Assembly (NCBI RefSeq): GCF_030445035.2
Contig: NC_080689.1
Location: forward strand, 19,373,278-19,437,277
DNA: 64,000 nt
Direction of reading: 5' to 3'
From: Dasypus novemcinctus
Lineage: Eukaryota; Chordata; Mammalia; Cingulata; Dasypodidae
Shown here: positions 35,702 through 46,800 of the stretch, piece by piece
How positions within the stretch are numbered: the first letter of the stretch is position 1
Layout: every line of letters begins with the position of its first letter
Notes under the pieces: generated by a model
The model's input: only the letters and a program-made list of their open reading frames with translations
What the model was told of the DNA's origin: nothing
Databases searched by the model: none
Translations under genes and position numbers: made by a program

Positions 35702-37419
35702 GTTATTCTTTAAGCTTTGTTAATCTCATATAAATAATTTGTTTTTTGTTTCATTGATTAGACTCTTAAATAGCAAAAAGATAACAAGGAAATCTCCAAA
35801 CAGCACATTTCTAAATAATCATGGTTCAAAGAGGAAATCTCAAAAGAATTTAGAAAATATTTTGGAAGAAAAAAAGGAGGAAGATAAAAATAAAGATAGG
35901 GCAGAATTAATAAAATTGAAAATAGAAACCAGAAAAAAACTAGAAGCTGGTCTTTTGAAAAGATCAATAAAATTGATAAAAAGAGAAGACAGAAATAACA
36001 TAGACATGATGAATTAGTACCTTGAAAACTAAAAACTAGCAAAATTCACCCCAAATGAAATACATAATCTGAATAGTCCTATAACTATTCAAGTAATGGA
36101 ATTTGTAGTTTAAGCATTCCAAAACATGAAGCTTATTTTCACAAAATTTTAATATTCAAAAACAACACCAATTCTACACATACACTTGCAGAAAATAGAA
36201 ATAGAGGAAACATTTCTCAACTCATTTTATGAAGCCCCCATGGAAACCAAAGACAGTACAAGAAAATAAAACTTTAGACCAATTTCACTAATGAACAGGC
36301 ACAAAACTCCTCAACAAAATATTAGCAAACAGAATCCAGTGATATAAAGAATAATACACCATGACCAAGTGGGATTTATACAGGGAATGAAAGACTGATT
36401 CAATATTTGAAAATCAATTGATGTAATACAGGCTGCATAAAGGAGGAAATGTATGTAATCACATGAAATGACACAGGAAAAGCATTTGATGCATTACAAC
36501 TTCCATTTACAAAAAAAAATTCTCAGTAAACTGTGTAAAAGAACATCCTCAACCTGATAAAAGGCAACTGCAAAAAAAAGTTAATATCAAACTTAATGTT
36601 AGAAAATGGAATGCTTTCTTTCTAAGATCAGGAATAAGACAATATACACTTTTGTTAAACATTTTACTGCAAGTCCTCTGCAACAATGCAAGAAAATGGA
36701 GAAAAAAAAAAGGATTGGAAAGTAAAAATAAAACTGTCCCTATTTGAAGACAAGAGGATTCTTGAAAATTACAAGAAATGTGATGGAAAAAAACCCACAA
36801 AACTGGAAGTAAGTGTTTAGCAAAGATGCAGAATACAGAATCAACACATGCAAAAAAGAAATCCAATTATTTTCCTGTAAAATAGAAATAAACCATTGGA
36901 AATGTGAATTTGAAGGAAAAAATATCATTTATAACAACTCCCCCCCCCAAAAAAAATGAAATCCATTGGCATAAGTCTAATAAAGCATATAGGATCCATA
37001 TGCTGAATACTACAAAAAAAAGTGACAAATATAGAAGATCTAAAAAAGTTAGAGAAATCAAGACCACAAATTGGAAAACTCAACCTAGTATACATGTCAG
37101 TTCTTCCAAATGTGGTTTATAGACAACGTAATTCTAAACAAAATCTCAACAGGATATTTTTGAAGATAACTTGATTCTAAAATTTATCTGAAAAGGCTAA
37201 GAAATTAGGTATCAGAACAGTTTAGAAAACAATGAAAGAAAAAAAAACAGTTTAGAAAAAGAAGAAATTTGGAGCAATAACACTTCCCAATTTAAGAATT
37301 AATATAAAATACAGTTATTAAGATAGTATGGTATTGGCAAGGGATAGACCCATAGAGTAACAGAACAATAGAGTCATAAGTAGATTTTGGCTAAATGAGT
37401 TTGAACAATATGCAAATGA

Positions 37420-37590
37420 GTGCTTGCTTCAGCAGCACATATACCAAAATTGGAACAATACAGAGAAGATAAAAAATGAATAAATAAATAAATAAAAGAA
37501 AAGCAAAGGGACTTTGCAATTAAGGTGAGAAGAAAAAAAAAAGATACAGGCTGACAGAAGGAATAAAAAATATGAGCCATCCAAAAAAAT
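37420..37590 (+). pseudogene. RNU6: U6 snRNA chimeric retropseudogene
   Basis: Positions 37420-37470 match the first ~51 nt of U6 snRNA (GTGCTTGCTTCAGCAGCACA, then TTGGAACAATACAGAGAAGA) with a few changes. The match then stops abruptly, and about 120 nt of unrelated A-rich sequence continues to 37590. The 12-bp duplication ATATGCAAATGA lies at 37408-37419 and 37591-37602. This is the layout of an L1-made U6 chimera formed by template switching. No U6 promoter elements are present, so it should not be expressed from its own promoter. Confidence 0.9.
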
Positions 37591-37781
37591 ATATGCAAAT
37601 GATTAAAATGGGGAAGAAATAGTCATTTCAATAAATAGAATAACTGGATATCCATGTACAAGATAAATGAACTTCAACCTAAACATCACAACTTATAAAA
37701 ATATTAATTCAAAAGAATCATATATATAAATGTAGTAAAACTTAAAAATATATATATAGGACAAAAATCATTATGACCTGG

Positions 37782-37893
37782 GGCAGCAGTTTGATATTAT
37801 TTATGACTTCCAAAAAGAAATATGGATTATATTTGTAAACTGGTCTGTTACTCTGGGTGTGATACCCTTTGATTGTATTAGATTCAGCTGAGA
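37782..37893 (+). mobile_element. ERVL/MaLR-like LTR, left part of outer copy
   Basis: It starts 'cagcagtttgatattattta' and runs to 'ttagattcagctgaga'. Its continuation is at 38910-39422; a second copy of the same LTR sits between. Confidence 0.65.
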
Positions 37894-38909
37894 TGTAGCA
37901 GTTTGGTATTGTTTATGAATTCCAAAAATAGATATTGGATTATAAATTGGTCTGTACTTGGATGTGATTAAATTGTGATTAAGGCTTTGGTTGGGCCACA
38001 TCAGTAGGATGTTGATTTCTCCTGGTGTGGGGGACTCACAGATAAAACTACACAGCAGAGCAGAGGAGTTAGTTGGAATTTGATGTTGGAGTTTTTGAAG
38101 TGGAGCCTGGGATATGAACACACAGGAGAAGAACACAGAGGAATAGAGATGGCTCCTTAGACATGGCCGAAGCCCCAGGGAGAGAGAAAGAATCATTTGC
38201 CTGATAGTGTACAGCTGGCCTTATGGAGAGAGCACAGCAGCTGAGCCTGGAGAGAAAAGGAGCCCGAGGAAGAGAGGAACCCGAGAAGCCTGAACTCTTG
38301 GCCGACATTGGCAGCCATCTTGCCCCAACAAGTGGCAATAGACTTTGGTCAGGGAAGTAACTTATGCTTTATGGCCTGGTAACTGTAAACTTCTACCCCA
38401 AATAAAAACCCTTTATAAAAGCCAATCAAGGGAAGCACATTTGGTTCAATGGATAGAGCATCCACCTACCACATGGGAGGTCCAGGGTTCAAACCCAGGG
38501 CCTCCTGACCATGTGATGAGCTGGCCCACATGCAGTGCCGATGTGCGCAAGGAGTGCCATGCCACACAGGGGTGTCCCCTGTGTAGGGGAGCCCCATGCA
38601 CAAGGAGTGTGCCCTGAAAGGAGAGCTGCCCAGCACAAAAATAGTGCAGCCTGCCCAGGAGTGGCACCACACACACACAGAGCTGGCACAGCAAGATGAT
38701 GCAACTAAAAGAGACACAGATTCCCGGTACTGCTGACAAGAATATAAGCAGACACAGAAGAACACACAGTGAATGGACACAGACAGCAGACAACTGGGGA
38801 GGGGGTGGGGGTGGGAAAGGGAGAGAAATAAATAAATAATAAATCGTTTTTAAAAAAGCCAATAGATTTCTGGTATTTTGCATCAGCACCCCTTTGGCTG
38901 ACTAATACA
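37894..38909 (+). mobile_element. ERVL/MaLR-like LTR, inner copy with SINE
   Basis: It starts TGTAGCAGTTTGGTATTG and ends GGCTGACTAATACA, so it has TG...CA termini. Near the 3' end it has AATAAA (38400-38407) and 'ccctttataaaagcc'. The DAS-SINE at 38429-38856 is inserted close to the 3' end. Net length without the SINE is about 590 bp, like the copy at 44732. Confidence 0.7.
38429..38856 (+). mobile_element. DAS-SINE inside LTR, sense
   Basis: The head TTTGGTTCAATGGATAGAGC and GGTTCAAACCC is followed by the usual body and tail. AAAGCCAAT is duplicated at both ends. Confidence 0.93.
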
Positions 38910-39422
38910 GATGTCTTTGATTTAATTATGTTAAGATTAGGTCTCTGATTCTAACACACCAGTAGGGTATAACTCAGTTTAAGTCCCTACCCCTTTGATG
39001 AGATCATGTAAACACTCACTCAAGAAGATAAACAGAAGATACATGGAAGAGGAAAGAACTTGGGGAACTTGGTCATTTTGGTCCTGCCATGTGACAGAAA
39101 GGAGAAGGCTCAAACAGCTAAACCCCTGGAAAGAGAGGCACCCCCCCCCCCAAGAAGGGAGATGAGCCCTATGCCATCCTACAGCTGAGATCAGAAGAAG
39201 CTGGGACCACAGAACCTTAAGAGGAAGAAGGCAGGAGAGACCAGGAGAGATTGCCCACCATCTTGCTTCAACACATGGCAACTGACTTTGGTGAGAAATT
39301 AACCTTGAGTTGGACTCTTTAGGGCCTCATAACTGTAAGCTTTTACCCCCAAATAAATACCCTTTATAAAAGCTAACAGATTTTTGGTACTTTACATCAG
39401 CACCTCTTTGACTGACTAAAAC
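38910..39422 (+). mobile_element. ERVL/MaLR-like LTR, right part of outer copy
   Basis: It continues the element begun at 37782. It has 'aaataaataccctttataaa' near 39350 and ends 'ctgactaaaacacc'. A run of C occurs at 39140-39152. Confidence 0.65.
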
Positions 39423-40110
39423 ACCTGGAGTTAGCAAAGGGGTCTTAGACAAGACACCAAAAAGTATAATGCATATAGAATAATGTTAATGTTAATTTGA
39501 CTGCACCAAAATTAAAAATTTTACTCTATGAAAGACACATTTAGAGAATGAAAAAAACAACCTACAGACTGGGAGAAAATACTTGCAAATCATTCTGACA
39601 AAGGACTTTTGCCCAAAATATATAAAGAATTCTCAAAATTCAACACTAGGAAACAAACACCCAATTTAAAAGTGGGCAAAAGAGGAGTGATGTCATCAAC
39701 ATGGCAGCATAAGACATACCCTGGAAAAATCTTCCCTCAGAATCAGCTAATAAAAAAGCAAATCCCACTTTCTTAGAACTTTAGTGGATGATAGAGACTG
39801 GAGAAAGACTTCACAAATGCAGAATTGAAGAAAAAAGCAGGTAGAACATTTCCATCCCAGACATGCCAGTCCCTATTTCTCCACCTTACAAAGTCCAATG
39901 CAACTTGGCAGTCTCATGGAGGCTGCATTACCTGGGTCACTCCCAACACAGACACAGACTATAGAGCCACTCACAGCAGCAAGATAGAACCCCATGCATA
40001 ACCAGGCACAGGGACCCCAATCCACAGAGACCAAGAGAGGAACAAAAGCCACTAAATCATGCTGCATACAAAAGGGCCCTCAGAGCAGAGGGGCAAAGAA
40101 AAGAGAGACT

Positions 40111-40530
40111 GGAAGCGGACTTGGCCCAATGGATAAGGTGCCCGCCTACCACATGGGAGGTCCGTGGTTCAAACCCCGGGCCTCCTTGACCCGTGTGGAG
40201 CTGGCCCATGTGCAGTGCTGATGCGTGCAAGGAGTGCTGTGCCATGCAGGGGTGTCCCCTGCGTAGGCGAGCCCCACGCACAAGGCATGCACCCCATAAG
40301 GAGAGCCGCCCAGTGCGAAAGAAAGTGCAGCCTGCCCAGGAATCGTGCCACACACACGGAGAGCTGACACAACAAGATGACTCAACAAAAAGAAACACAG
40401 ATTCCCGTGCCACTGATAAGGATAGACGTGGTCACAGAAGAACACATAGCAAATGGATACAGAGAGCAGACAACTGGGGGGAGGAGGGGAGAAAAATAAA
40501 TAAAAAATAAATCTTAAAAAAAAAGAAAAA
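40111..40530 (+). mobile_element. DAS-SINE in L1 5' UTR, sense
   Basis: It has a head (TTGGCCCAATGGATAAGGTG, GGTTCAAACCCC), body and A-rich tail. The TSD is GAAAAGAGAGACT upstream and GAAAGAGAGACT downstream. Confidence 0.94.
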
Positions 40531-40832
40531 AGAAAGAGAGACTGTGGCAGAACTGTTGACAAGAGGTCCACTTACTGTTGGCTGGACCACCTAAATGAAA
40601 AATGGACTTTTCTGAAGTGATCCACATTTTCTGGACATACCCCATGTGATTCCCTGGCACAGGGTACCCTAAAGCGGAAGAAACCAGAGGCAGAAAATCC
40701 TCATAGAGAGTGAAAAAATGTGAGGGTATTTAAACTGAACTGCTGTAAGACGGGAATCCCAGAACTGAAAAGTGTAAGGAAAATAGGACGCTGAGAGAGG
40801 AAAAAATTTAAGCAAACTTAAGAGCAAGGGAG

Positions 40833-41180
40833 GATGGGAAGTGGTTGTGTCTCAAGTTATTGAACTCCAGCCTACCACATGGGAGGTCCCTGGTTTGGTC
40901 CAGGGTACCTCCTAAAGAAGACAAGCTGACATGATGGGCTGGCATGGCAAGTTGATGCAAAAAGATGATGCAACAAGAGACACACAGAGGAAAACATAAT
41001 GAGAGACACAACAAAAGCAGGAAGTGGAGGTGGCTTAAGCAATTAGGTGCCTCCCTCCCACATGAGAGGCCCCCGTGTTGGGTTCCCAAGCACACAATGA
41101 ATGAGCACATGATGAACAAAGAGTGCATGTAAAAGAACAAAGGGGTAAGGAGAAATAAATAAAAACTTTAAAAAAAAAAA
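40833..41180 (+). mobile_element. Dimeric tRNA-like SINE, sense
   Basis: Two heads ('gtgtctcaagttattgaact' and 'ggtggcttaagcaattaggt') are separated by a linker with 'gacacacagaggaaaacata'. It ends in an A run at 41169-41180. It is the sense form of the unit seen reversed at 16166 and 17165. Confidence 0.8.
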
Positions 41181-41936
41181 GGTAGGGAGGAAATGCTGCA
41201 TAAAACCAAAAAGATCTAGATTCCCAGAGAAAGAATAAATGACAGGAAGCATTCTCCTGGATATGAAACAACTGCACAATGTTAAGAATTATACTACATA
41301 TCCAGGGCAAGATTCAGATGAGGAAAATCTGAGAAACTCTGAACAGCTAAACCTGGGATACTCTAAAGCCTAGAATAAGTTGGACCAAGCACCAAAGAAG
41401 AGCTTAACACCAAGCCAATTAACAATAAAACCCTAGAGAAGAGGGAGAAACAGACCTTCAGAGTTAATTCAACAAGATAATCATATGCCTAGACATCAGC
41501 AAAAAATTACAAGCTGTATTAAGAAGCAGGAAGATATGACTCAATCAAGTGAACAAATTAAAACTTCAGAGGAGACTTATAAGTTGAACAACTAATCAAA
41601 GATGTTCAAATAAATCTCCTAAATCAATTCAAGGACATGAAGGAAAATATGGATAAAGAGCTAAAGGATATTAAGAAGACAATGTGTAAGCATAAAAAAG
41701 AATTTGAAAGAAGAGCATAGAAAGAAATGTAGCAGAAACTATGGGGATAAAAGTCACAATAGTAGGGATTAAAAATACCCTAGAGGCATCCAGCATCAGA
41801 TTTGAACAGACAAAATAATCAGTGAACTAGAAGATAGGATGATTGAAATCATATATTCACAAGAACACACTGAGAAAAGAAGAAAAAATATTGAGCAGTG
41901 TCTCAGGGATCTGAGTGACATCATGAAGCACATACA

Positions 41937-42028
41937 GGGACCTCATATTTTTTTAATGTAATATTAAAAAAATAAATAAAGACAAAAAAAAAGCCTCCCA
42001 ACTAAAAAAAAAAAAAAAAAAAAAAAAA
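41937..42028 (+). mobile_element. Ultra-short L1 3' tail insertion with long poly(A)
   Basis: About 65 nt resembling the last bases of the L1 3' UTR ('gggacctcatatttttttaa', 'aataaataaagac') end in an A run of about 25. The 12-bp duplication GAAGCACATACA is exact at 41925-41936 and 42029-42040. Confidence 0.85.
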
Positions 42029-43275
42029 GAAGCACATACACATCCCAAAAGAGAAGGGAAAATGGGAAGTAAGAATGTTTGAGAAAATAATGGCTGAAAA
42101 ACAACTGACACTGACTCTAAAAGAAATAGAAGATCTCAAAGACCAATTACTAGTAAAGGCATAGAATCAATTATTTTTAAAAAAAACTTCCCAAAAGGAA
42201 AGCCTAGGATTACATGACTCAAAAGTGAATTCTACCAAACATTCCCAAGAAGAATTAATACCAATCCTTAAACTCTTCCAAAAATTGAACAGAAGGGAAC
42301 ATTCTTAATTCATTCAATGAGGCCAACATCACCATAGTGCCAAAGCCATATAAACATACTAAATGAACATAAAATTACAGACAAATTTCTTTTATGAATA
42401 CAGATGCAAAAATCCTCAACAAAATACTTGCAAATCAAATCCAACAGCACATCAAAAGAATTATACACCATGATCAAATGGGCTATATCCCAGGTATGCA
42501 AGGATGGTTAACGTAAGAAAAGTAATGTAACACACTATGTTAAAAAAAATGATCATCTCAAGTGACACAGAAAAGGTATTTGACAAAATCTAGTCTCCTT
42601 TCTTGATAAAACACTTTGAAAAATAGCATAGAAGAGTTCTCAAAATGATAAAGGGTGTATGTGAAAACTGCACAGCTAACATACTCAATGGTGAAAGGCT
42701 GAAAGCTTTCCCTGTAAGATTAGGAGCAAGACATGTAGCCAGAGCCTATAGCAAGAAAAATAAATAAAAGGCATACAAATTGGAAAGGAAGAATTAAGAC
42801 TATCACTATTTACACAACATGATCCTATATGTAGAAAAGCTCAAAGAACCTACAACAAAACTACTAGAGCTAATAAATGAATTCAGCGAAGTGATGGGAT
42901 ACAAGATCAACGTGCAGGGAAGCAGATGTGGCTCAACTAATTGAGCGTCCACCCACCATATAGAAGGTCCAGGGTTTGAATGCAGGGCTCCCTGGCCCAT
43001 GTGGTGAGCTTGCCTACGTGCGGTGTTGTTGCACGCAAGGAGTGCCATGCCACACAGGGGTGTTCCCTGTGTAAGGGAGCCCCATGCACAAGGAGTGTGC
43101 CCTGCAAGGGGAGCTGCCCCACACAAAAAAAACGCAGCCTTCCCAGGTGTGGCACCATACACGGAGAACTGACACAGCAAGATGACACAACAAAAAGAGA
43201 CACAGGTTCCCAGTGCTGCCAAGAATGTAAGCAGACAAATAACACACAGTGAATGAACACAAGAGAGCACACACA

Positions 43276-44092
43276 GGGAAGCGGACTTGGCCTAGTGGTT
43301 AGGGCGTCCATCTACCACATGGGAGGTCCGCAGTTCAAACCCTGGACCTCCTTGACCCATGTGCAGTTGGCCCGTGCATAGTGCTGATGTGCGCAAGGAG
43401 TGCCCTGCCACACAGGGGTGTCCCCCGTGTAGGGGAGCTCCACGCACAAGGAGTATGCCCCGTAAGGAGTATGCCCCGCCCAGCACAAAAGAAAGTACAG
43501 CCTGCCCAAGAATAGTGCCGCCCACAAGGAGAGCTGACACAACAAGATGACGCAACAAAAAGAAACACAGATTCCTGTGCCACTGACAACAACAGAGGCA
43601 GACAAAGAAGACACAGCAAATAGACACAAAGAACAGACAGGGAAACGGACTTTGGCCCAGTGGTTAGGGCGTCCGTCTACCACATGGGAGGTCCGCGGTT
43701 CAAGCCCCAGGCCTCCTTGACCCGTGTGGAGCTGGCCCATGCGCAGTGCTGATGCGCGCAAAGAGTGCCGTGCCACACAGGGGTGTCCCCCACGTAGGGG
43801 AGCCCCACGCACAAGGAGTGCGCCCATAAGGAGAGCCGCCCAGCGCGGAGGGAGCAGCCTGCCCAGGAATGGTGCCGCTCACACTTCCTGTGCCGCTGAC
43901 GACAACAGAAGCGGACAAAGAAACGACGCAGCAAAAAGACACAGAGAACAGACAACCAGGGGAGGGGAGGGGAATTAAATTTTAAAAATAAATAAATAAA
44001 TAAATCTTAAAAAAAAAAAAAAAAGAACAGACAACCAGGGTGGGGGAAGGGGAGAGAAATAAATAAATAAATCTTTAAAAAAAAGAGAGAGA
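43276..44092 (+). mobile_element. DAS-SINE, middle of the nest
   Basis: It inserted into the outer SINE near the 'agagagcacaca' motif, which recurs at 44093-44105. It is itself broken at 43640 and resumes at 44022. Confidence 0.92.
43641..44021 (+). mobile_element. DAS-SINE, innermost of the nest
   Basis: This CpG-rich copy starts GGAAACGGACTTTGGCCCAG. AAAGAACAGACA is exact at 43628-43639 and 44022-44033. It is the youngest of the three by nesting. Confidence 0.94.
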
Positions 44093-44461
44093 GAGAGCAC
44101 ACAGCGGGGTTGGGGAGGGGAGAGAAATAAATTTTTAAAAAAATTTTTAAAAAAAGATCAATATGCAAAAATCGGTAGTGCTTTTATACACTAGTCATGA
44201 ACAATCTGAGGAGGAAATCAAGAAAAATTTCCGTTTACAGTAGCACTAAAAGAATCAAATATCTTGGAATAAATTTAACCAAGGATATAAAGGACTTGCA
44301 CACAGAAAACTACAAAACATTGCTAAAAGAAATGAAAGAAGACCTAAATAAATGGAAGGACATTCTATATTCATGGATTTGAAGACTAATTATCATTAAG
44401 ATGTCAATTCTACCCAAAATGTTTTACAGGCTCAATACAATTCCAATCAAAATTCCAACAG

Positions 44462-44537
44462 TTGGGCACAGTTTTAGCTCAGTGGTTGAGTATCTTCTTC
44501 CCATGTACAAAGTCCTGGGTTAAATCACTAGTTCCAA
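44462..44537 (+). mobile_element. Short ID-like tRNA-derived element
   Basis: A single ~75-nt tRNA-like unit has an A-box-like 'ttttagctcagtggttgagt' and a B-box-like 'gggttaaatcac', without body or long tail. The L1 motif 'aaaattccaacag' is duplicated on both sides (44449-44461 and 44537-44549). Confidence 0.8.
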
Positions 44538-44731
44538 AATTCCAACAGCCTACTATGCAGAAATGGAAGAGCCAATTATCAAATTTATTTGGAGGGGTAA
44601 GGTACCTCGAATAGCCAAAACTTCATGAAAAACAAAGAAGTTGGAGGATTCATACTTTCTGAGTTTAAAGCTTATTATAAAGATAGAGTGGTCAAAACAG
44701 CATGGACTGGCACACTGAGAGATATATCCAC

Positions 44732-45301
44732 TGTATTAGTCAGCCAAAGGGGTGCTGATGCAAAGTACCAGAAATTGGTTGACTCTTATAAAGAGTATTT
44801 ATTTGGGGTAAAAACTTAACAGTTACAGAACCCTAAAGAATCCAGCTCAGGGTTGTTTTCTCACTAAAGTCAGTTGCCATGTGTTGAAGCAAAATGGTGG
44901 TGATCTCTGCGAGGGTTAGGCTTCTTAGCTAACAGCTGGCATAGGGCTTGTTTCTTTTCAGGCTCAGCTGTTAACTATCAGGCTAATGGCTTATCTCTCT
45001 TCCTGGGGCCACAGGATCAAAGTTCTGTCCTCTACTGTGTCTATGGAGCTCTCTCTCTTCCTGTGTGTTTCTTGAGTGAATATCCATTTATATTAGCCCA
45101 CTAAGGGGGCAGGGACTCAACCCTGAGTCACAACATACTGACGTGGTTGAGTCAAAGCCCTAATCTTAACAGGTAATTTAATCAAGACATGTAAGCTGAG
45201 TCTAATGCATTCAAAGGGTATCACACTCAGAGGAACAGACCAGTTTACAAACATAATCACCATCTTTTTTGGGAATTCATAAATAATATCAAACTGCTAC
45301 A
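44732..45301 (-). mobile_element. ERVL/MaLR-like solo LTR, 570 bp, 5-bp TSD
   Basis: On the - strand it starts TGTAGCAGTTTGATATTATT and ends GGCTGACTAATACA. The flanks carry TCCAC at 44727-44731 and 45302-45306. TG...CA ends with a 5-bp duplication fit an ERVL-class LTR. AATAAA lies near the 3' end in its own orientation. It is inserted in L1 ORF2. Confidence 0.8.
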
Positions 45302-45838
45302 TCCACCAATGGAATTAAATTGAGAGTTCAGAAAAAAACTCTTGAATCTATAGTCAAGTGATTTTTTACAAGGCTGCCAAGTCCAATCAACTGGGAAAGA
45401 ATGGTCTCTTCAACAGAAGGTGCTTGGAGAACTCTTTTTACAACAGAGTGAAATAGGACCCCTATCGAACACCACATACAAAAGTTAACTCAAAATAGAT
45501 CAAAGACCTAAAGAGAAGAGTCAGGAATATCAAACTCTTCGAAGAAAATATAGGAAAGCATATTCAGGATCTTGTGTTAGGCAATGTTTTCTTAGACTTT
45601 ACACCCAAAGCACAAGCAACAAAAGAAAAAATAGGTAAGTTGTACTTTATAAAAATTAAATATTGCATGTATCAAAGGACCTTGTCACAAAAGTGAAAAG
45701 GCAGCCTTACTCAATGGGAAAAATATTTGGAAACCACATATCTGATATAGGTTTAATATTCAGAATATATAAAGAAATCCTAAAACTAAACAATAAAAAG
45801 ATAATTCAATTTAAAAATGGGCAAAACCTAAATATGCT

Positions 45839-46800
45839 CGTAGTAGCACAGGGAAGGATGTACCTATTTCTCAAGGGAAAATACTATTTGTATGTAAATT
45901 GCTCCAGAATAGTCCTAGACAGTATTTGAAGCCTGCAAGACGAAGCCCACCAACTTCAGGGGAATGCAGCCCCTAAAAGCACCTGGACTTTCTCATTGTT
46001 GTGGTCCAGTATGTCATTGCTGGCCCCCTTTTTGGGCCCACCTACCACCAACTTCTTTATCCTTTTAGTGGGGCCATGTATATTCAAAATTCTAACTAAG
46101 TTTATTTTTTCCAGAATCAATGCTTTCCAAAACAAGATATTAGTCACATGGGGATTTTGGCCATTTCCAACCATAGCATCAGACCAGTCTTCCCTCAACC
46201 TCAATAGAATAGCCAGAGAGGTTTATGCCTTGTCAGGCAGGGACTACTGTCTTAAACAACAGGAATTAACTACAGAAGAATGATCATCACCCCTCAGCAT
46301 CCCCTTAAGAATAAGGGGGTGAACTCTGTGGGGAAGGGGAGTTGAGGCAAGCTAGCCAGGGAAATGAGGAGACAACGAGACACAACATGGCCAACAGAAA
46401 ACATGGCCGACAGACAACATGACCAACAGACAACATGTCTGCAAGACCTCACTGAGACCTTGAGTTTAACCTTCAGGTCTCAGTTTCTCTTTTCGGGACC
46501 TCCCCTTGGCCCCAGATATTCCAAACAGACCTCACCATTGAGCCCCCCCGCCATTGGTGGGGTAACCAATAACAGTAGGGACCCCTCCACTTAGCATTAG
46601 CAAGGGGGAAGAATAATTAAAACAGTTTAAAAGGTGACCGCACAAGGCAGAGCTTGCTCTCTCTGCCTAGAGGAGCCTGCACCAAATTTCAGTGTATATT
46701 TCCATCCTTCTCTCCCATTTCTTAACAAGCTCTATTCTTTCCTCCATTTTCCAAATAAATTATTTTTACTGGCCTAAATTAAAAAAGGGGGGGGGGGGTG
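45839..46800 (+). pseudogene. Retrovirus-derived env 3' end plus LTR, polyadenylated retrocopy
   Basis: The first part (about 45839-46290) resembles the transmembrane-subunit end of a gammaretrovirus-like env, with a hydrophobic membrane span near 46020-46080 and a short cytoplasmic tail. An LTR-like part follows, with AATAAA at 46754-46759. The sequence stops about 20 nt after that signal in AATTAAAAAA and a G run. L1 sequence 'gggcaaaa' precedes and follows it. The end at a poly(A) site, in place of a full LTR, suggests an mRNA copied by L1. In-frame stops break the env part, so nothing is translated. Confidence 0.65.

Larger units (their letters stand above)
35735..39682 (+). mobile_element. 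Old L1 ORF2 region, sense, heavily interrupted
   Basis: Diverged ORF2 blocks run in order: 'aatttagaaaatattttgga', 'ccatgaccaagtgggattta', 'caggaaaagcatttgatgca' and, after the nested insertions, 'ctgggagaaaatacttgcaa' and 'caatttaaaagtgggcaaaa' at 39570-39680. It hosts the U6 retrocopy and the LTRs at 37782-39422. No open ORF2 remains. Confidence 0.8.
42917..44153 (+). mobile_element. DAS-SINE, outermost of a three-deep nest
   Basis: The outer SINE starts at 42917 (GGGAAGCAGATGTGGCTCAA), is broken at 43275 and resumes at about 44093 to its A/T-rich tail at 44153. The L1 target motif 'agatcaa.gtgca' recurs after the tail as 'agatcaatatgca'. Confidence 0.92.

Noticed and set aside
35739..36017. 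Lys-rich frame of 92 codons
   Set aside because: It is L1 ORF2-like sequence in a decayed sense L1; no start context and no downstream continuation.
43276..44015. Regularly spaced repeats resembling an array
   Set aside because: The repetition comes from nested SINEs of several hundred bases, not short repeats with spacers; CRISPR is not expected in this DNA.
46364..46594. Frame of 76 codons with RQHDQQTT-like repeats
   Set aside because: It is within the U3-like part of the env/LTR retrocopy, a short direct repeat ('acatggcc') in non-coding LTR sequence.
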